From CAZVCG01 sp964626265 (GTDB lineage: Bacteria > Pseudomonadota > Alphaproteobacteria > UBA9219), in contig CAZVCG010000022.1 of the NCBI GenBank assembly GCA_964626265.1, positions 1-34,529 of the forward strand: a DNA stretch of 34,529 nucleotides. The letters run 5' to 3'. The position numbers and the translations under genes are program-made. Shown in pieces: positions 23,393 through 31,912 of the stretch. The notes beneath the pieces were generated by a model. The model saw nothing but the letters and a program-made list of their open reading frames with translations. It ran no database searches and was not told the origin of the DNA. Numbering within the stretch: position 1 is the stretch's first letter; each line of letters starts with the position of its first letter.

Positions 23393-24801
23393 GGCGACGC
23401 CCCCGCCGGACCCGGCAATAGCATCCCCGTTACGCGGTAACGGCTCGCGACAAGATCGCGTAACGCAGCGTTAACGTCATTTGCCGTGACGCGCCCTATT
23501 CGCTCCGGCCACGCCTCCACGTCGGCAACTGTTTGTCCCGCGGTCAACGCTTGCCCGAATACGTGTCCCGGCGCGGTCAAGCTGTCGCGCGCGAAAACGG
23601 CAAGGCGCTTCAACCGCCCTTTGGCCGCCTCAACTTCCTTCGCGCTCACGCCTTTTTTGGCAAGGCCATACAAGGAATCAGCCAACGCCTTCTGAATTTC
23701 GTGAATCCCTCGCCCCGGCTGCGGCACGGCGGCTATCGCGAAAGCCGAGGACCCACGCTCCTGGGGATCGTAGGAGATGTCCACGGCGCTCGCTATTCTC
23801 TGTTTGACGACCAGATCGCGGTATAGCAAGCCGACCTCGCCACCCGCCAAAACCTCGTCCAGCACTTCCAGCGCATAGGCTTCGTTGCCTTTCGCCGTGG
23901 CATACGAAGGCATCACCGTGTGCAGGGCCATATAAGGCTGTCGCACCCGATCATCCGTCATAATCACAAGTTTTTGGCGCGGCTCGATGGGTTTGGGCAA
24001 CGCCTCGCGCTTTGGAACGTCGCGCGGCGGCAACCGTCCATACGTCCCCGCCGCCAGACGCATAACTTCGTTCAATTCCACGTTTCCGCTAATAATCACC
24101 ACGGCATTGTTCGGTGCGTAATGATGCTTATAAAAACCGAGCGCCTCGTCCGCCGTGATTTTCTCCACCTCCGCCTGATGCCCGATAATGGGTCTCCCAT
24201 ACGGATGATCGGGAAACAGCGCGGCTCGCGTTTTTTCGTTGAATTTTCCTTCTGGCTTGTTGTCCGTTCGTTGCTGCCTTTCCGACAACACGACGCTGAG
24301 TTCCGGCGCGGCTACCTCTGGCGTCAACCTTAAGTTTTGCATCCGGTCGGCTTCCATTTGCATGACCATCGGCAAGCGGTCTGCCGCGACGTTCACGTAA
24401 TACGCCGTGTAATCATAGCTCGTGAAAGCGTTGTCGTTGCCGCCTTGCTCAGCGATAATGCGGCTAAACGCGCCGGGCGGAATATTATCCGTGCCGCGGA
24501 ACATCATGTGCTCAAGAAAATGCGCCAGTCCTGATCGGCCCGGGTCTTCGTCCGCCGCGCCTGCCTTGTACCACACCATGTGCGATACGGCAGGCGACAG
24601 GCGATTTTGCACCACAACAACCTGCAACCCGTTCGCCAATGTAAAAGTCTGGGGATGAAAGACGGCGGCATGAGTTGGGACGGGCGCGGCTGTTAAAAAC
24701 AGCGCCAACAGGACATTTAGCGCCCAACCCCCAGCATTCAGGGATTTCGTACCTGTATGCCGAATTGTGAATGCCGAATGCTCTCTTAAAATCCTATCCA
24801 C
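23389..24801 (-). CDS. Zinc-dependent M16-family peptidase (active partner)
   Basis: A periplasmic metalloprotease with an intact inverted zinc motif HFLEH (H94, E97, H98 from my start) in GLAHFLEHMMFRGTDNIPPGAF. It also has the conserved NDNAFTSYDYTAYYVNV segment and the C-terminal substrate-binding domain (LYRDLVVKQRIASAVDISY). The start is unusual: there is no ATG near, and I chose GTG 24801, because AGGA lies about 7 bases upstream. It gives a 470-residue protein with a 46-residue signal region. That start lies inside the 3' end of the lipoprotein gene (16-base overlap). It should act with the inactive partner immediately downstream; its substrates are unknown. Confidence 0.92.
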   Translation of the reverse strand: MDRILREHSAFTIRHTGTKSLNAGGWALNVLLALFLTAAPVPTHAAVFHPQTFTLANGLQVVVVQNRLSPAVSHMVWYKAGAADEDPGRSGLAHFLEHMMFRGTDNIPPGAFSRIIAEQGGNDNAFTSYDYTAYYVNVAADRLPMVMQMEADRMQNLRLTPEVAAPELSVVLSERQQRTDNKPEGKFNEKTRAALFPDHPYGRPIIGHQAEVEKITADEALGFYKHHYAPNNAVVIISGNVELNEVMRLAAGTYGRLPPRDVPKREALPKPIEPRQKLVIMTDDRVRQPYMALHTVMPSYATAKGNEAYALEVLDEVLAGGEVGLLYRDLVVKQRIASAVDISYDPQERGSSAFAIAAVPQPGRGIHEIQKALADSLYGLAKKGVSAKEVEAAKGRLKRLAVFARDSLTAPGHVFGQALTAGQTVADVEAWPERIGRVTANDVNAALRDLVASRYRVTGMLLPGPAGASP

Positions 24802-25334
24802 CCGCTTTTCCTGCGTTCGATGACAGGGGTTTTGCCCTCGTTGACAGGCTCGCCTTTTTCCTTGGCTTTTTTGAGGCGTTCGGCTTCGGCTGCCGGATCC
24901 ACTACCGCGCCTTCGGGCGTCGTTTTGCGCCACCACAGCAAATCGTCGATCAGGTGCTTGGAACTGGCGACTTTCTCGGCGGCCTCTCGATCAACGACAT
25001 CGCGGATGTTCTCATCGGCTTTCGCCGCGCCAGCCGACTCCAACAAGACCTTTTCGGCGTCGGATGACGAAACCTGTCCAGCCGAACTGGCTTGAGCGCC
25101 CGCCCCGAACACCACTGTGCTGGCGCGAGCGTTCATGGAGATTTCCTGCGGGCGTGGCGCGCCTGGTCGCGGCGGGCGAAGATCGTAATCAGGCGGCATC
25201 GCCAAAGGTGGCCGATCGACAACGGCAAACTCGTCTGGCGGATTGCGCCCGAAACCGAGCGAATCGGCAAGACCGCTGCATCCCGTCAGCAGGGCCAACA
25301 AACCAACAAAGGCAATCAAAGCGGATCGTTTCAT
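24786..25334 (-). CDS. DUF3035/BamF-like outer-membrane lipoprotein
   Basis: A 182-residue lipoprotein with signal peptide and lipobox LTGC (Cys19). Shortly after the lipid anchor comes VVDRPPLAMPPDYDLRPPRPG, the proline-rich signature of the DUF3035 family. It resembles the unstructured N-terminus of BamC, which binds BamD. In Caulobacter a lipoprotein with this feature, BamF, belongs to the outer-membrane protein assembly machine. The remainder is a helical, charged region (DAEKVLLESAGAAKADENIR, then AERLKKAKEKGEPV). It lies between lspA, which processes lipoproteins, and the M16 pair. The BamF role is inferred from the motif. Confidence 0.85.
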   Translation of the reverse strand: MKRSALIAFVGLLALLTGCSGLADSLGFGRNPPDEFAVVDRPPLAMPPDYDLRPPRPGAPRPQEISMNARASTVVFGAGAQASSAGQVSSSDAEKVLLESAGAAKADENIRDVVDREAAEKVASSKHLIDDLLWWRKTTPEGAVVDPAAEAERLKKAKEKGEPVNEGKTPVIERRKSGWIGF

Positions 25335-25395
25335 GGCGCTCTCAAGTGAAAGGGGAAAGTAGGGCTTTTATTGGGCGACTATCAGGAAGGGAGTC

Positions 25396-25878
25396 TTAGC
25401 TCTTTTTTTGCGTCCTGACCAGATTTTCAAGCATCAATAGAGCTACGCCGCATACAATCGCGCTGTCGGCCACGTTGAAAGTGTACCAATGGTAATTAAA
25501 GAGATGAAAATCAATGAAATCGACAACGCCGCCGTAGTTGACGCGGTCGATCATGTTGCCGATGGCCCCTCCCATCACTAGGCCCAGCCCGACCCCCACC
25601 ATAACCGACGACGTGTGAATCAGCCAGTGCAGCAAAAGCCCCAGAATAATGACCGACGCGCCGATAAAAACGTACGACATATACTGATGTCCGTTATTGA
25701 AGATGCCGAACGTTATGCCCTTGTTAAGGCTCAAAACGAAGTTCAGGAAAGAGGTAACGGGAACGACCCTTACCCCCCGCCGCATCACTTCGTTCACAAT
25801 CCACCATTTCGTGCCCTGATCGAACAAGGCCACAAACGCGGCAAGGTAGATGCTGAACGTGACAAGGCGAGCGTTCAT
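25396..25878 (-). CDS. lspA: Lipoprotein signal peptidase (signal peptidase II)
   Basis: LspA cleaves prolipoprotein signal peptides after lipid transfer. The 160-residue protein has four membrane segments and the two catalytic aspartates D111 in GNMIDRVNYGGVVDFIDFH and D138 in FNVADSAIVCG. It also has the upstream motif FVLSLNKGITFGIF (usual consensus NxGxAFG). It would mature the lipoproteins encoded in this window: Pal, the BamF-like protein and the Lpp-like protein. It follows ileS, as in E. coli ribF-ileS-lspA, but a 145-base repeat element lies between them. Confidence 0.96.
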   Translation of the reverse strand: MNARLVTFSIYLAAFVALFDQGTKWWIVNEVMRRGVRVVPVTSFLNFVLSLNKGITFGIFNNGHQYMSYVFIGASVIILGLLLHWLIHTSSVMVGVGLGLVMGGAIGNMIDRVNYGGVVDFIDFHLFNYHWYTFNVADSAIVCGVALLMLENLVRTQKKS

Positions 25879-25892
25879 TGAAATCCTCTTGC

Positions 25893-26037
25893 GTCATCCC
25901 CGCGAAAGCGGGGATCCAGTGGCGCGTGTCGACGCGCCATATGAATCCCCAAATCTCTAAACCGACACAAACCCGTTGTCTATTGCCTCATATACTCGCT
26001 ATCGCTCGCGCTGGATTCCCGCTTTCGCGGGAATGAC
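25893..26037. repeat. MITE-like inverted-repeat element between ileS and lspA
   Basis: Two 27-base ends, GTCATCCCCGCGAAAGCGGG... (25893-25919) and its near-complement ending ...GCGGGAATGAC (26011-26037), differ at two positions and enclose 91 bases. Each end is itself a hairpin (CCCGC-GAAA-GCGGG), and inside is a further 7-base palindrome GGCGCGT-GTCG-ACGCGCC (25921-25938). Repeats with this GTCATYCCCGCGAAAGCGGG core are widespread as short dispersed intergenic elements in proteobacteria. No coding capacity. In the transcript it would fold into stable hairpins between ileS and lspA. Confidence 0.85.
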
Positions 26038-26064
26038 ACATGGATAAAAGATAGTGTTCATAAC

Positions 26065-28947
26065 CTATCCCTTTTTCACAGCCGCCACCGCATCGCGGCA
26101 ACGGTTGCACAGGGCGTCATCGTCTTTCACCTCCGGCAACACCTGCCAGCAGCGTTCGCACTTTCCGCCTTCGGCCATCGCCACAACGACCCCAACATCG
26201 GGCACGTCTACCAGCGCAAACGCGTTTTTCGGCGCGGCTTCGGTATGGAGCGTCAATGACGAACTGATGCAAATCTCCTCGAACGGCAACCCTTTCAGCA
26301 ATGCTGCCTGCTCGGCCTTCAGGTACACATGCGGGTGCGCCTGCAAGCTGGAGCCTATTTTCTTTTCGTTGCGCAACACTTCCATCGCGCCCGTGACGAC
26401 GCGGCGCAGTTCACGGATTTTCGCCCACTTCTCGCCCAGCGCATCGTTCTTCCATGACTTTGGTACGTCGGGATACGTCAAAAGATGAACGCTGCCCTTC
26501 GTGCCCGGGTGGCGGACCAAATAGGCTTCTTCCGCCGTAAAGCTCAGGAACGGCGCAAGCCAGATCACCAGATGATCAAACAGCAGTTCCATTACCGTAC
26601 GCGCGGCGCGCCTTCTGGGATTTGATTGCTTGTCGCAATACAGGCTATCCTTGCGAATATCGAGATAGAACGCCGACAGATCCACCGCGCAGAAATTGTG
26701 CAACTCCTGCAACATGTGGTTGTAGTCGTAATTTTTAATGTCTTTCCTGATCGAAACGTCCATCTCGCTCAAACGGTGCAACATCCAACGTTCCAGTTCG
26801 GGCATCTGATCGACTGGCAAACGTTCGGCTTCGCTCATACCGTCCAGCGCGCCGAGCAGATAGCGCATCGTGTTGCGGAAACGGCGGTAGAGGTCGCCCA
26901 TCTGTTTCAGGATATTCGGCCCGAGGCCCAAGTCCTGCGTATAGTCCGATGCCACGACCCACAGACGTAAAATATCCGCGCCCAGTTTTTCATAAACTTC
27001 CTGCGGCGTAACGACGTTGCCGAGCGATTTCGATTGCTTGCGCCCCTGCTCGTCCAGCACAAAACCATGCGTCAGCACCGCATCGTATGGCGCACGGCCC
27101 GTCGTGCCGCACGATTCCAGCAATGACGAGTGGAACCAACCGCGATGCTGATCCGAGCCTTCAAGATAGAGCGACGCAGGCCATTTGAGGTTCGGCCACT
27201 CCTTGCCGAGATCCTGATTGATACAAAACGCGTGCGTCGCGCCGGATTCAAACCAAACGTCGACGATGTCGAATACCTGTTCGTAGTCTTCGGACTTGTA
27301 TTTGTCGCCGAGGAAATCTTGTGGCTTGCGGCTGTACCACGCGTCCGCGCCTTCGGCTTCGAACGTTTTGGCTATACGTTCCAAAACTTCGGGGTCCTTC
27401 AACGGCTTGTTGTCTTTCTTACTCACGAACAACGCAATCGGCACGCCCCATGCGCGTTGGCGGCTGATGCACCAGTCGAGACGGGATTCGATCATCCCGC
27501 GAATGCGGTTCTCGCCGATGGCGGGATACCAATCGGTATCAGCGATGGCTTTTAGCGCAAGTTCACGCAGCGTTTCCTTGCGGCCCTCGATTTTTTCATC
27601 CAGCGCAATGAACCACTGCGGCGTTGTGCGGAAAATGAGTGGCGCTTTCGACCGCCATGAATGCGGATAGCTGTGTGTAATGTTCTGCTTGGCCAGCAAC
27701 GCGCCCGCTTCGGCCAACGCCTTCATCACCGCGCCGTTCGCTTCGCCGACTTTGCCATCGGCCTTGTAAACCGCGATACCCGCAAAACCCTTCACGTTCG
27801 GCAGATAAAGCCCATCCGGCCCCACCGTTTCATCGAACGGAATTTTGTATTTCTGGCCGAGGTTGAAATCGTCCTCGCCGTGACCCGGCGCGATGTGCAC
27901 AAAGCCCGTGCCGGTTTCCGTCGTGACGAAATCGCCGTGATAGAGCGGCACGTCGTAATCGAAATACCCGTCGCTTCCCGCACGTCCGCGGAAGGGATGG
28001 GCGCATACGCTACCCTTCAGGTCATCTTCTCTCAGGGTCTTTACAATCTTGTGCCGGACGACCTTGGTCGTCTCGCAGAACGATGCCACCAAGTCCTGCA
28101 TCACCACAAGCTTTTCACCAACTTTGACCGGTGCGCCTTCAGCAGCTTCCTGCACTTCGATGAGGCTGTACGGAAAATCGCCGTAGGCAATCGCGCGGTT
28201 GCCGGGGATCGTCCATGGCGTGGTTGTCCAGATAACGATCTCCGCGCCGTTCAAATCCTTGCAGTTCGTCTTGACGATGGGAAACTTCACCCAAATCGTT
28301 GTCGACTTGTGATCGTGGTATTCGATTTCGGCTTCGGCCAGCGCGGTCTTTTCGACCACCGACCACATGACCGGCTTCACGCCCTTATACAAAAGACCGT
28401 TCATCAAAAACTTGTGAATTTCGCGCAGGATTTGCGCCTCGGCGGCGTGCGTCATCGTGCTGTAGGGATGCTCCCAGTCCCCAACAACGCCCAACCGCTG
28501 GAACTCGCCCGATTGCACGTTCTTCCAGTGCTCGGCAAACGCGCGGCATTCAGCGCGGAATTGCAGTACGGGCACATGATCTTTATCCTTGCCCTTTTCG
28601 CGGTATTGTTCCTCAATTTTCCATTCGATAGGCAGACCGTGGCAATCCCACCCCGGCACGTAGGGCGCGTCAAAGCCCTGCATCTGATGGCTGCGGTTGA
28701 TGACATCCTTTAAAATCTTGTTGAGCGCGTGCCCAAGGTGAATGTTCCCGTTCGCGTATGGAGGGCCATCGTGCAGAATGAACTTTTCGCGGCCCTTGGC
28801 CTGCGCACGTAATTGCCCGTGCAGGTCCATCGCCCGCCAACGGGCCAAAAGCTCCGGCTCCTTGGTCGGCAGGCTGCCCCGCATCGGGAATTCAGTTTTC
28901 GGAAGAAATACGGTGTCGCGGTAATCGGCTTTTTTATCGGAAGACAT
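26065..28947 (-). CDS. ileS: Isoleucyl-tRNA synthetase
   Basis: IleRS charges tRNA(Ile). The 960-residue class I synthetase has the HIGH-type motif HLGH (70-73) in PPYANGNIHLGHALNK, the large CP1 editing domain (WTTTPWTIPGNRAIAYG through HIAPGHGEDDFNLG), the KMSKS-type motif here reading KQSKS in QGRKQSKSLGN, the anticodon-binding domain, and a C-terminal zinc ribbon with CERCW and CNRC. It is of the bacterial type. A TATAAT lies 12 bases before the ATG, and a small imperfect hairpin (around 28979-28997) lies in the 74-base gap after ribF. The start at 28947 (MSSDKKADYRDTVFLPKTEF) is typical for the family. Confidence 0.98.
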   Translation of the reverse strand: MSSDKKADYRDTVFLPKTEFPMRGSLPTKEPELLARWRAMDLHGQLRAQAKGREKFILHDGPPYANGNIHLGHALNKILKDVINRSHQMQGFDAPYVPGWDCHGLPIEWKIEEQYREKGKDKDHVPVLQFRAECRAFAEHWKNVQSGEFQRLGVVGDWEHPYSTMTHAAEAQILREIHKFLMNGLLYKGVKPVMWSVVEKTALAEAEIEYHDHKSTTIWVKFPIVKTNCKDLNGAEIVIWTTTPWTIPGNRAIAYGDFPYSLIEVQEAAEGAPVKVGEKLVVMQDLVASFCETTKVVRHKIVKTLREDDLKGSVCAHPFRGRAGSDGYFDYDVPLYHGDFVTTETGTGFVHIAPGHGEDDFNLGQKYKIPFDETVGPDGLYLPNVKGFAGIAVYKADGKVGEANGAVMKALAEAGALLAKQNITHSYPHSWRSKAPLIFRTTPQWFIALDEKIEGRKETLRELALKAIADTDWYPAIGENRIRGMIESRLDWCISRQRAWGVPIALFVSKKDNKPLKDPEVLERIAKTFEAEGADAWYSRKPQDFLGDKYKSEDYEQVFDIVDVWFESGATHAFCINQDLGKEWPNLKWPASLYLEGSDQHRGWFHSSLLESCGTTGRAPYDAVLTHGFVLDEQGRKQSKSLGNVVTPQEVYEKLGADILRLWVVASDYTQDLGLGPNILKQMGDLYRRFRNTMRYLLGALDGMSEAERLPVDQMPELERWMLHRLSEMDVSIRKDIKNYDYNHMLQELHNFCAVDLSAFYLDIRKDSLYCDKQSNPRRRAARTVMELLFDHLVIWLAPFLSFTAEEAYLVRHPGTKGSVHLLTYPDVPKSWKNDALGEKWAKIRELRRVVTGAMEVLRNEKKIGSSLQAHPHVYLKAEQAALLKGLPFEEICISSSLTLHTEAAPKNAFALVDVPDVGVVVAMAEGGKCERCWQVLPEVKDDDALCNRCRDAVAAVKKG

Positions 28948-29021
28948 GGTAACTCAATATTATAAGGGTGTTTAAGAGGCGGGTAGGATACCCAGCCGTT
29001 TTAGGCGCGTAAAGCGACATT

Positions 29022-29969
29022 TCAGGCCGTCAACAACAGCGTTTTTGCCTGCGAAATATCCTCCAAAACCTGCTTTTGCAGCTCTTCGAGGTTCGGAAAC
29101 GTTTTTTCGGGCCGCATGAACTTGTGCAGCTCGACTTCCCATTCCTGATCGTACAGTTCGCCAGGCGTATTGAATAAATGGAACTCCAGCATCTCGCGCA
29201 CGCTGCCCACCGTCGGGCGTGTGCCGATGTTAGCCACACCGGGCCAGATTTTCTGCGACACGATGCGCCGCGCCTTGATGGCATAAACGCCGAACGGCGG
29301 ACGCACGTAATCACCCAACTCAATGTTGGCCGTCGGAAAGCCCAAAACGCGCCCCCGCTTGGCTCCTTCGACCACGATCCCTGTGATCGACCACGGACGG
29401 CCCAAAAGGTTCCGCGCCAAATCAAAATCACCCTTCTGTATCGCGACGCGCAAACGCGATGACGAGATCGGCTCGCCCCGTTCATCGGTGAGCGGCTGCA
29501 CTTCGGTCACGCCGATGCCATACGGCTCTAGCCATTCGCGCATGTGTTTCATCGTGCCCGCGCGCTTGTGGCCGAATACGAAATACGCGCCCGCCACGAT
29601 GTGCTTGGCATGATAATGTTGCACAAGAATTTCTTCGACAAACTCATGCGCGGGTTTGTTGGCGAACTCCGGCGAGAAGTTGAGCGTTATCACTTCATCG
29701 ATGCCCATCGCCTGCAGCATCCGGTTTTTCACCGAGACCGGCGTAAGGCGAAACGGCTTGTTTTGCGGCGTCAACAGGCTGCGTGGATGCGGCTCCAGTG
29801 TGAGCACACGCGCAGGGATGCCGTAGCGCCGGGCTACGTCGATCGCCGTCGAGATGACCTCCTGATGGCCGCGGTGCACGCCGTCAAAGTTTCCAAGAGC
29901 CAGCACCCCGCCTTTCAGCACAGCGCCAGAGGACCCGGTCTCTTCCAATTCAGTATAAGCTTGTTTCAT
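29022..29969 (-). CDS. ribF: Bifunctional riboflavin kinase / FAD synthetase
   Basis: RibF phosphorylates riboflavin to FMN and adenylylates it to FAD. The 315-residue protein has the N-terminal nucleotidyltransferase domain with ALGNFDGVHRGHQEVI and the substrate motif SSSRLRVAIQKGD. The C-terminal kinase domain carries GRVLGFPTANIEL (the PTAN motif) and PPFGVYAIKAR. It heads the ribF-ileS-lspA array and is divergent from hprK; the 70 bases between the two starts must carry both promoters. No clear ribosome site precedes the ATG. Confidence 0.97.
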   Translation of the reverse strand: MKQAYTELEETGSSGAVLKGGVLALGNFDGVHRGHQEVISTAIDVARRYGIPARVLTLEPHPRSLLTPQNKPFRLTPVSVKNRMLQAMGIDEVITLNFSPEFANKPAHEFVEEILVQHYHAKHIVAGAYFVFGHKRAGTMKHMREWLEPYGIGVTEVQPLTDERGEPISSSRLRVAIQKGDFDLARNLLGRPWSITGIVVEGAKRGRVLGFPTANIELGDYVRPPFGVYAIKARRIVSQKIWPGVANIGTRPTVGSVREMLEFHLFNTPGELYDQEWEVELHKFMRPEKTFPNLEELQKQVLEDISQAKTLLLTA

Positions 29970-30039
29970 CGCACATATGATAGCGGGAAAAGGCCTGTAT
30001 GGTCTAGGCTTGCCGCCAATAATCTTTTACACTCGCCGT

Positions 30040-30468
30040 ATGAATCTTAACCTTATACATGCCTCCTGTGTCGCAATTAATGGCCAAGGCATCTTGCTGG
30101 TCGGGCCTTCTGGCATCGGCAAATCGGACTTGGCGTTGCGCCTCATCGACGGCGGCGCGCAACTCGTATCCGACGACCAAACCGCCATTCATGTCGATAG
30201 CGGCATTCTAACGGCGTCGCCGCCCACGACTATCGCGGGCTTTCTTGAGGTCCGCCACATAGGCCTCATGCGCCTACCCTACGCGGAATTTGTGCCCGTA
30301 GCCCTCTACGTCGAGCTTGTCTCGCATGATGCCGCGCTGGAACGCTACCCCGATACTGATAGGCATTTCCTGCTTGACCATCCCGTCAGGCGGTTTAGGT
30401 TAAAACCGTTTGAGAACTCAGCTCCGGCGAAAATACGCGCGGCCCTTAATTATGCGCTCGTAGAATAG
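30040..30468 (+). CDS. hprK: Short HPr kinase/phosphorylase (alphaproteobacterial type)
   Basis: A 142-residue protein corresponding only to the C-terminal catalytic domain of Firmicute HprK; this short form is characteristic of Alphaproteobacteria. It phosphorylates a serine of HPr and so adjusts the PTS phosphorelay. Walker A is GPSGIGKSD (22-30), followed by LVSDDQTAI with the catalytic Asp region. The HprK signature appears as FLEVRHIGLM, where the usual Gly after EVR is His. I chose the ATG at 30040; an open extension to 29977 has no homology signal. rapZ follows by 19 bases. Confidence 0.93.
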   Translation: MNLNLIHASCVAINGQGILLVGPSGIGKSDLALRLIDGGAQLVSDDQTAIHVDSGILTASPPTTIAGFLEVRHIGLMRLPYAEFVPVALYVELVSHDAALERYPDTDRHFLLDHPVRRFRLKPFENSAPAKIRAALNYALVE

Positions 30469-30487
30469 CCCATTTTTGGCAGTATGC

Positions 30488-31408
30488 ATGACGGATCAAG
30501 AAGTTATTCAGGATCTCTCGCCCCGCCGCCGCATAGTCCTCATCACGGGCATGTCCGGCGCAGGCCTGTCCACAGCGCTAAAAGCGCTTGAGGACGCTGG
30601 TTTTGAAGCCGTCGACAATCTGCGCCTGAAACTCGTGCCCGAGCTTGTGAAGGAAGAAGACACAAAGGAACTGCGCCCGCTGGCCGTCGCCATCGACACG
30701 CGCAACGTCAATTTTTCCGTCGATGAAATTCTGCGCATCCGCGAAGAGCTTGCTGCGCGTAGCGATCTCGATGTCAATTTGCTTTTTCTGGAATGCTCGA
30801 ACGAATCCTTGCAGCACCGCTTTACCTCGACGCGCCGCCGCCATCCGCTCGCCATCGACCGTCCTTTAACGGATGGCATCAAGACGGAACGCGAGATGAT
30901 CGAAAGCCTGCGCGACGCCGCCGACCTTGTGATCGACACGTCGAGCATGACCATTCACGATTTGCGACGCCTTGTCGTCGAGCATTACCGCCCGGACAAA
31001 GCGCCGGGGCTTACGCTGTTCGTTATGTCCTTTTCCTATGGACGCGGCGTGCCGCGCGAAGCCGATTTGGCGCTCGACGCGCGCTTTCTGAAAAACCCGC
31101 ATTACGTCCCGAAACTGCGGCCCTTGTCCGGGCAGGACACCGATGTCGCGGCCTACATCCAGCTAGACCCGGATTACGAACCGTTCATGGAAAGCCTGAC
31201 CAACCTGTTACTCCCCCTCCTCCCACGCTATCAACAGGAAGGTAAAAGCTATCTTACCATTGCCGTCGGCTGCACGGGCGGGCGGCACCGTTCGGTTCTT
31301 GTCGCCGAACAACTGGCGACGAACCTCGCCAGCCACGGCTACATTGTGGGCATCGGCCACAGGGATATGAACAAAACCACGGGTTCGGAAACAAGACGCT
31401 TCAGATAG
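30488..31408 (+). CDS. rapZ: RapZ-family nucleotide-binding protein
   Basis: RapZ (YvcJ family), which in E. coli binds small RNAs and steers RNase E to control GlmS; the alphaproteobacterial role is less known. The 306-residue protein has a P-loop-like N-terminus, a middle with VDNLRLKLVPEL and AIDTRN, and the RNA-binding C-terminal domain (SFSYGRGVPREADLALDARFLKNPHY, then TIAVGCTGGRHRSV). The P-loop reads GMSGAGLS (21-28), so the usual Walker A Lys is Leu27. I start at ATG 30488; a TTG at 30476 is open upstream. It lies in the standard hprK-rapZ-EIIA-HPr order. Confidence 0.95.
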   Translation: MTDQEVIQDLSPRRRIVLITGMSGAGLSTALKALEDAGFEAVDNLRLKLVPELVKEEDTKELRPLAVAIDTRNVNFSVDEILRIREELAARSDLDVNLLFLECSNESLQHRFTSTRRRHPLAIDRPLTDGIKTEREMIESLRDAADLVIDTSSMTIHDLRRLVVEHYRPDKAPGLTLFVMSFSYGRGVPREADLALDARFLKNPHYVPKLRPLSGQDTDVAAYIQLDPDYEPFMESLTNLLLPLLPRYQQEGKSYLTIAVGCTGGRHRSVLVAEQLATNLASHGYIVGIGHRDMNKTTGSETRRFR

Positions 31409-31494
31409 TTACGCATAATCGCTTTTGTTTTGACTATATATTCTATAAGAGCGATTGTTCGAGTGCGGAGCGGGATCATGAACGGAGGCGCCTG

Positions 31495-31902
31495 ATGATC
31501 GGTATATTACTGGTGACGCACGGCAACATCGGCAAAGAGCTTCTCGAAGCTCTCAGCCAAATCGTCGGGCCGCAGCCACAGGCCAAAGCCATCGGTATTG
31601 CGCCTGATGACGACATGGAGACATGCCGCAACGCCATTTTAACGGCAATCAAAGACGTTAACTCGGGTACCGGCGTTGTCTTACTAACAGACATGTTCGG
31701 CGGAACGCCGAGCAATCTCGCCTTGTCCGTCATGCCGAAGACGAACGCGGTCGTTTTGGCTGGCGTCAACTTGCCGATGATGATCAAGCTTGTCTCGCTG
31801 CGCGAAAACACGCCGCTTCTGGATGCCGTGCGCGAAGCCGAACTGGCAGGACGCAAATACATTCAGTTAGTGACGGAAACTCTCACGACACCGGCCTCTT
31901 AA
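31495..31902 (+). CDS. PTS EIIA component, mannose-family (regulatory)
   Basis: A 135-residue EIIA of the Man family. The phosphorylatable histidine is His9 in GILLVTHGNIG, and the fold continues with GVVLLTDMFGGTPSNLAL and AVVLAGVNLPMMIKL. No EIIB or membrane EIIC is encoded nearby, so it should act as a regulatory phosphate acceptor from HPr rather than in sugar uptake. GGAGG lies 7 bases before the ATG, and an 86-base gap after rapZ may contain an internal promoter (TTGACT near 31430, without a clear -10). It is followed closely by ptsH. Confidence 0.95.
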   Translation: MIGILLVTHGNIGKELLEALSQIVGPQPQAKAIGIAPDDDMETCRNAILTAIKDVNSGTGVVLLTDMFGGTPSNLALSVMPKTNAVVLAGVNLPMMIKLVSLRENTPLLDAVREAELAGRKYIQLVTETLTTPAS

Positions 31903-31912
31903 GGCTTATGTT

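Noticed and set aside
27661..28713. Open frame of 350 codons antisense to ileS
   Set aside because: It lies wholly within the certain ileS gene and has the Arg/His-rich composition typical of shadow frames.
28979..28997. Small hairpin (GGGTA-GGA-TACCC core) before ileS as a regulatory leader
   Set aside because: The core stem is only five pairs, and no T-box or attenuator features are present; mentioned under ileS only.
31423..31445. Promoter-like TTGACT and TATAAG upstream of the EIIA gene
   Set aside because: The two boxes are only 8 bases apart and no correctly spaced pair could be formed, so I did not list a promoter.
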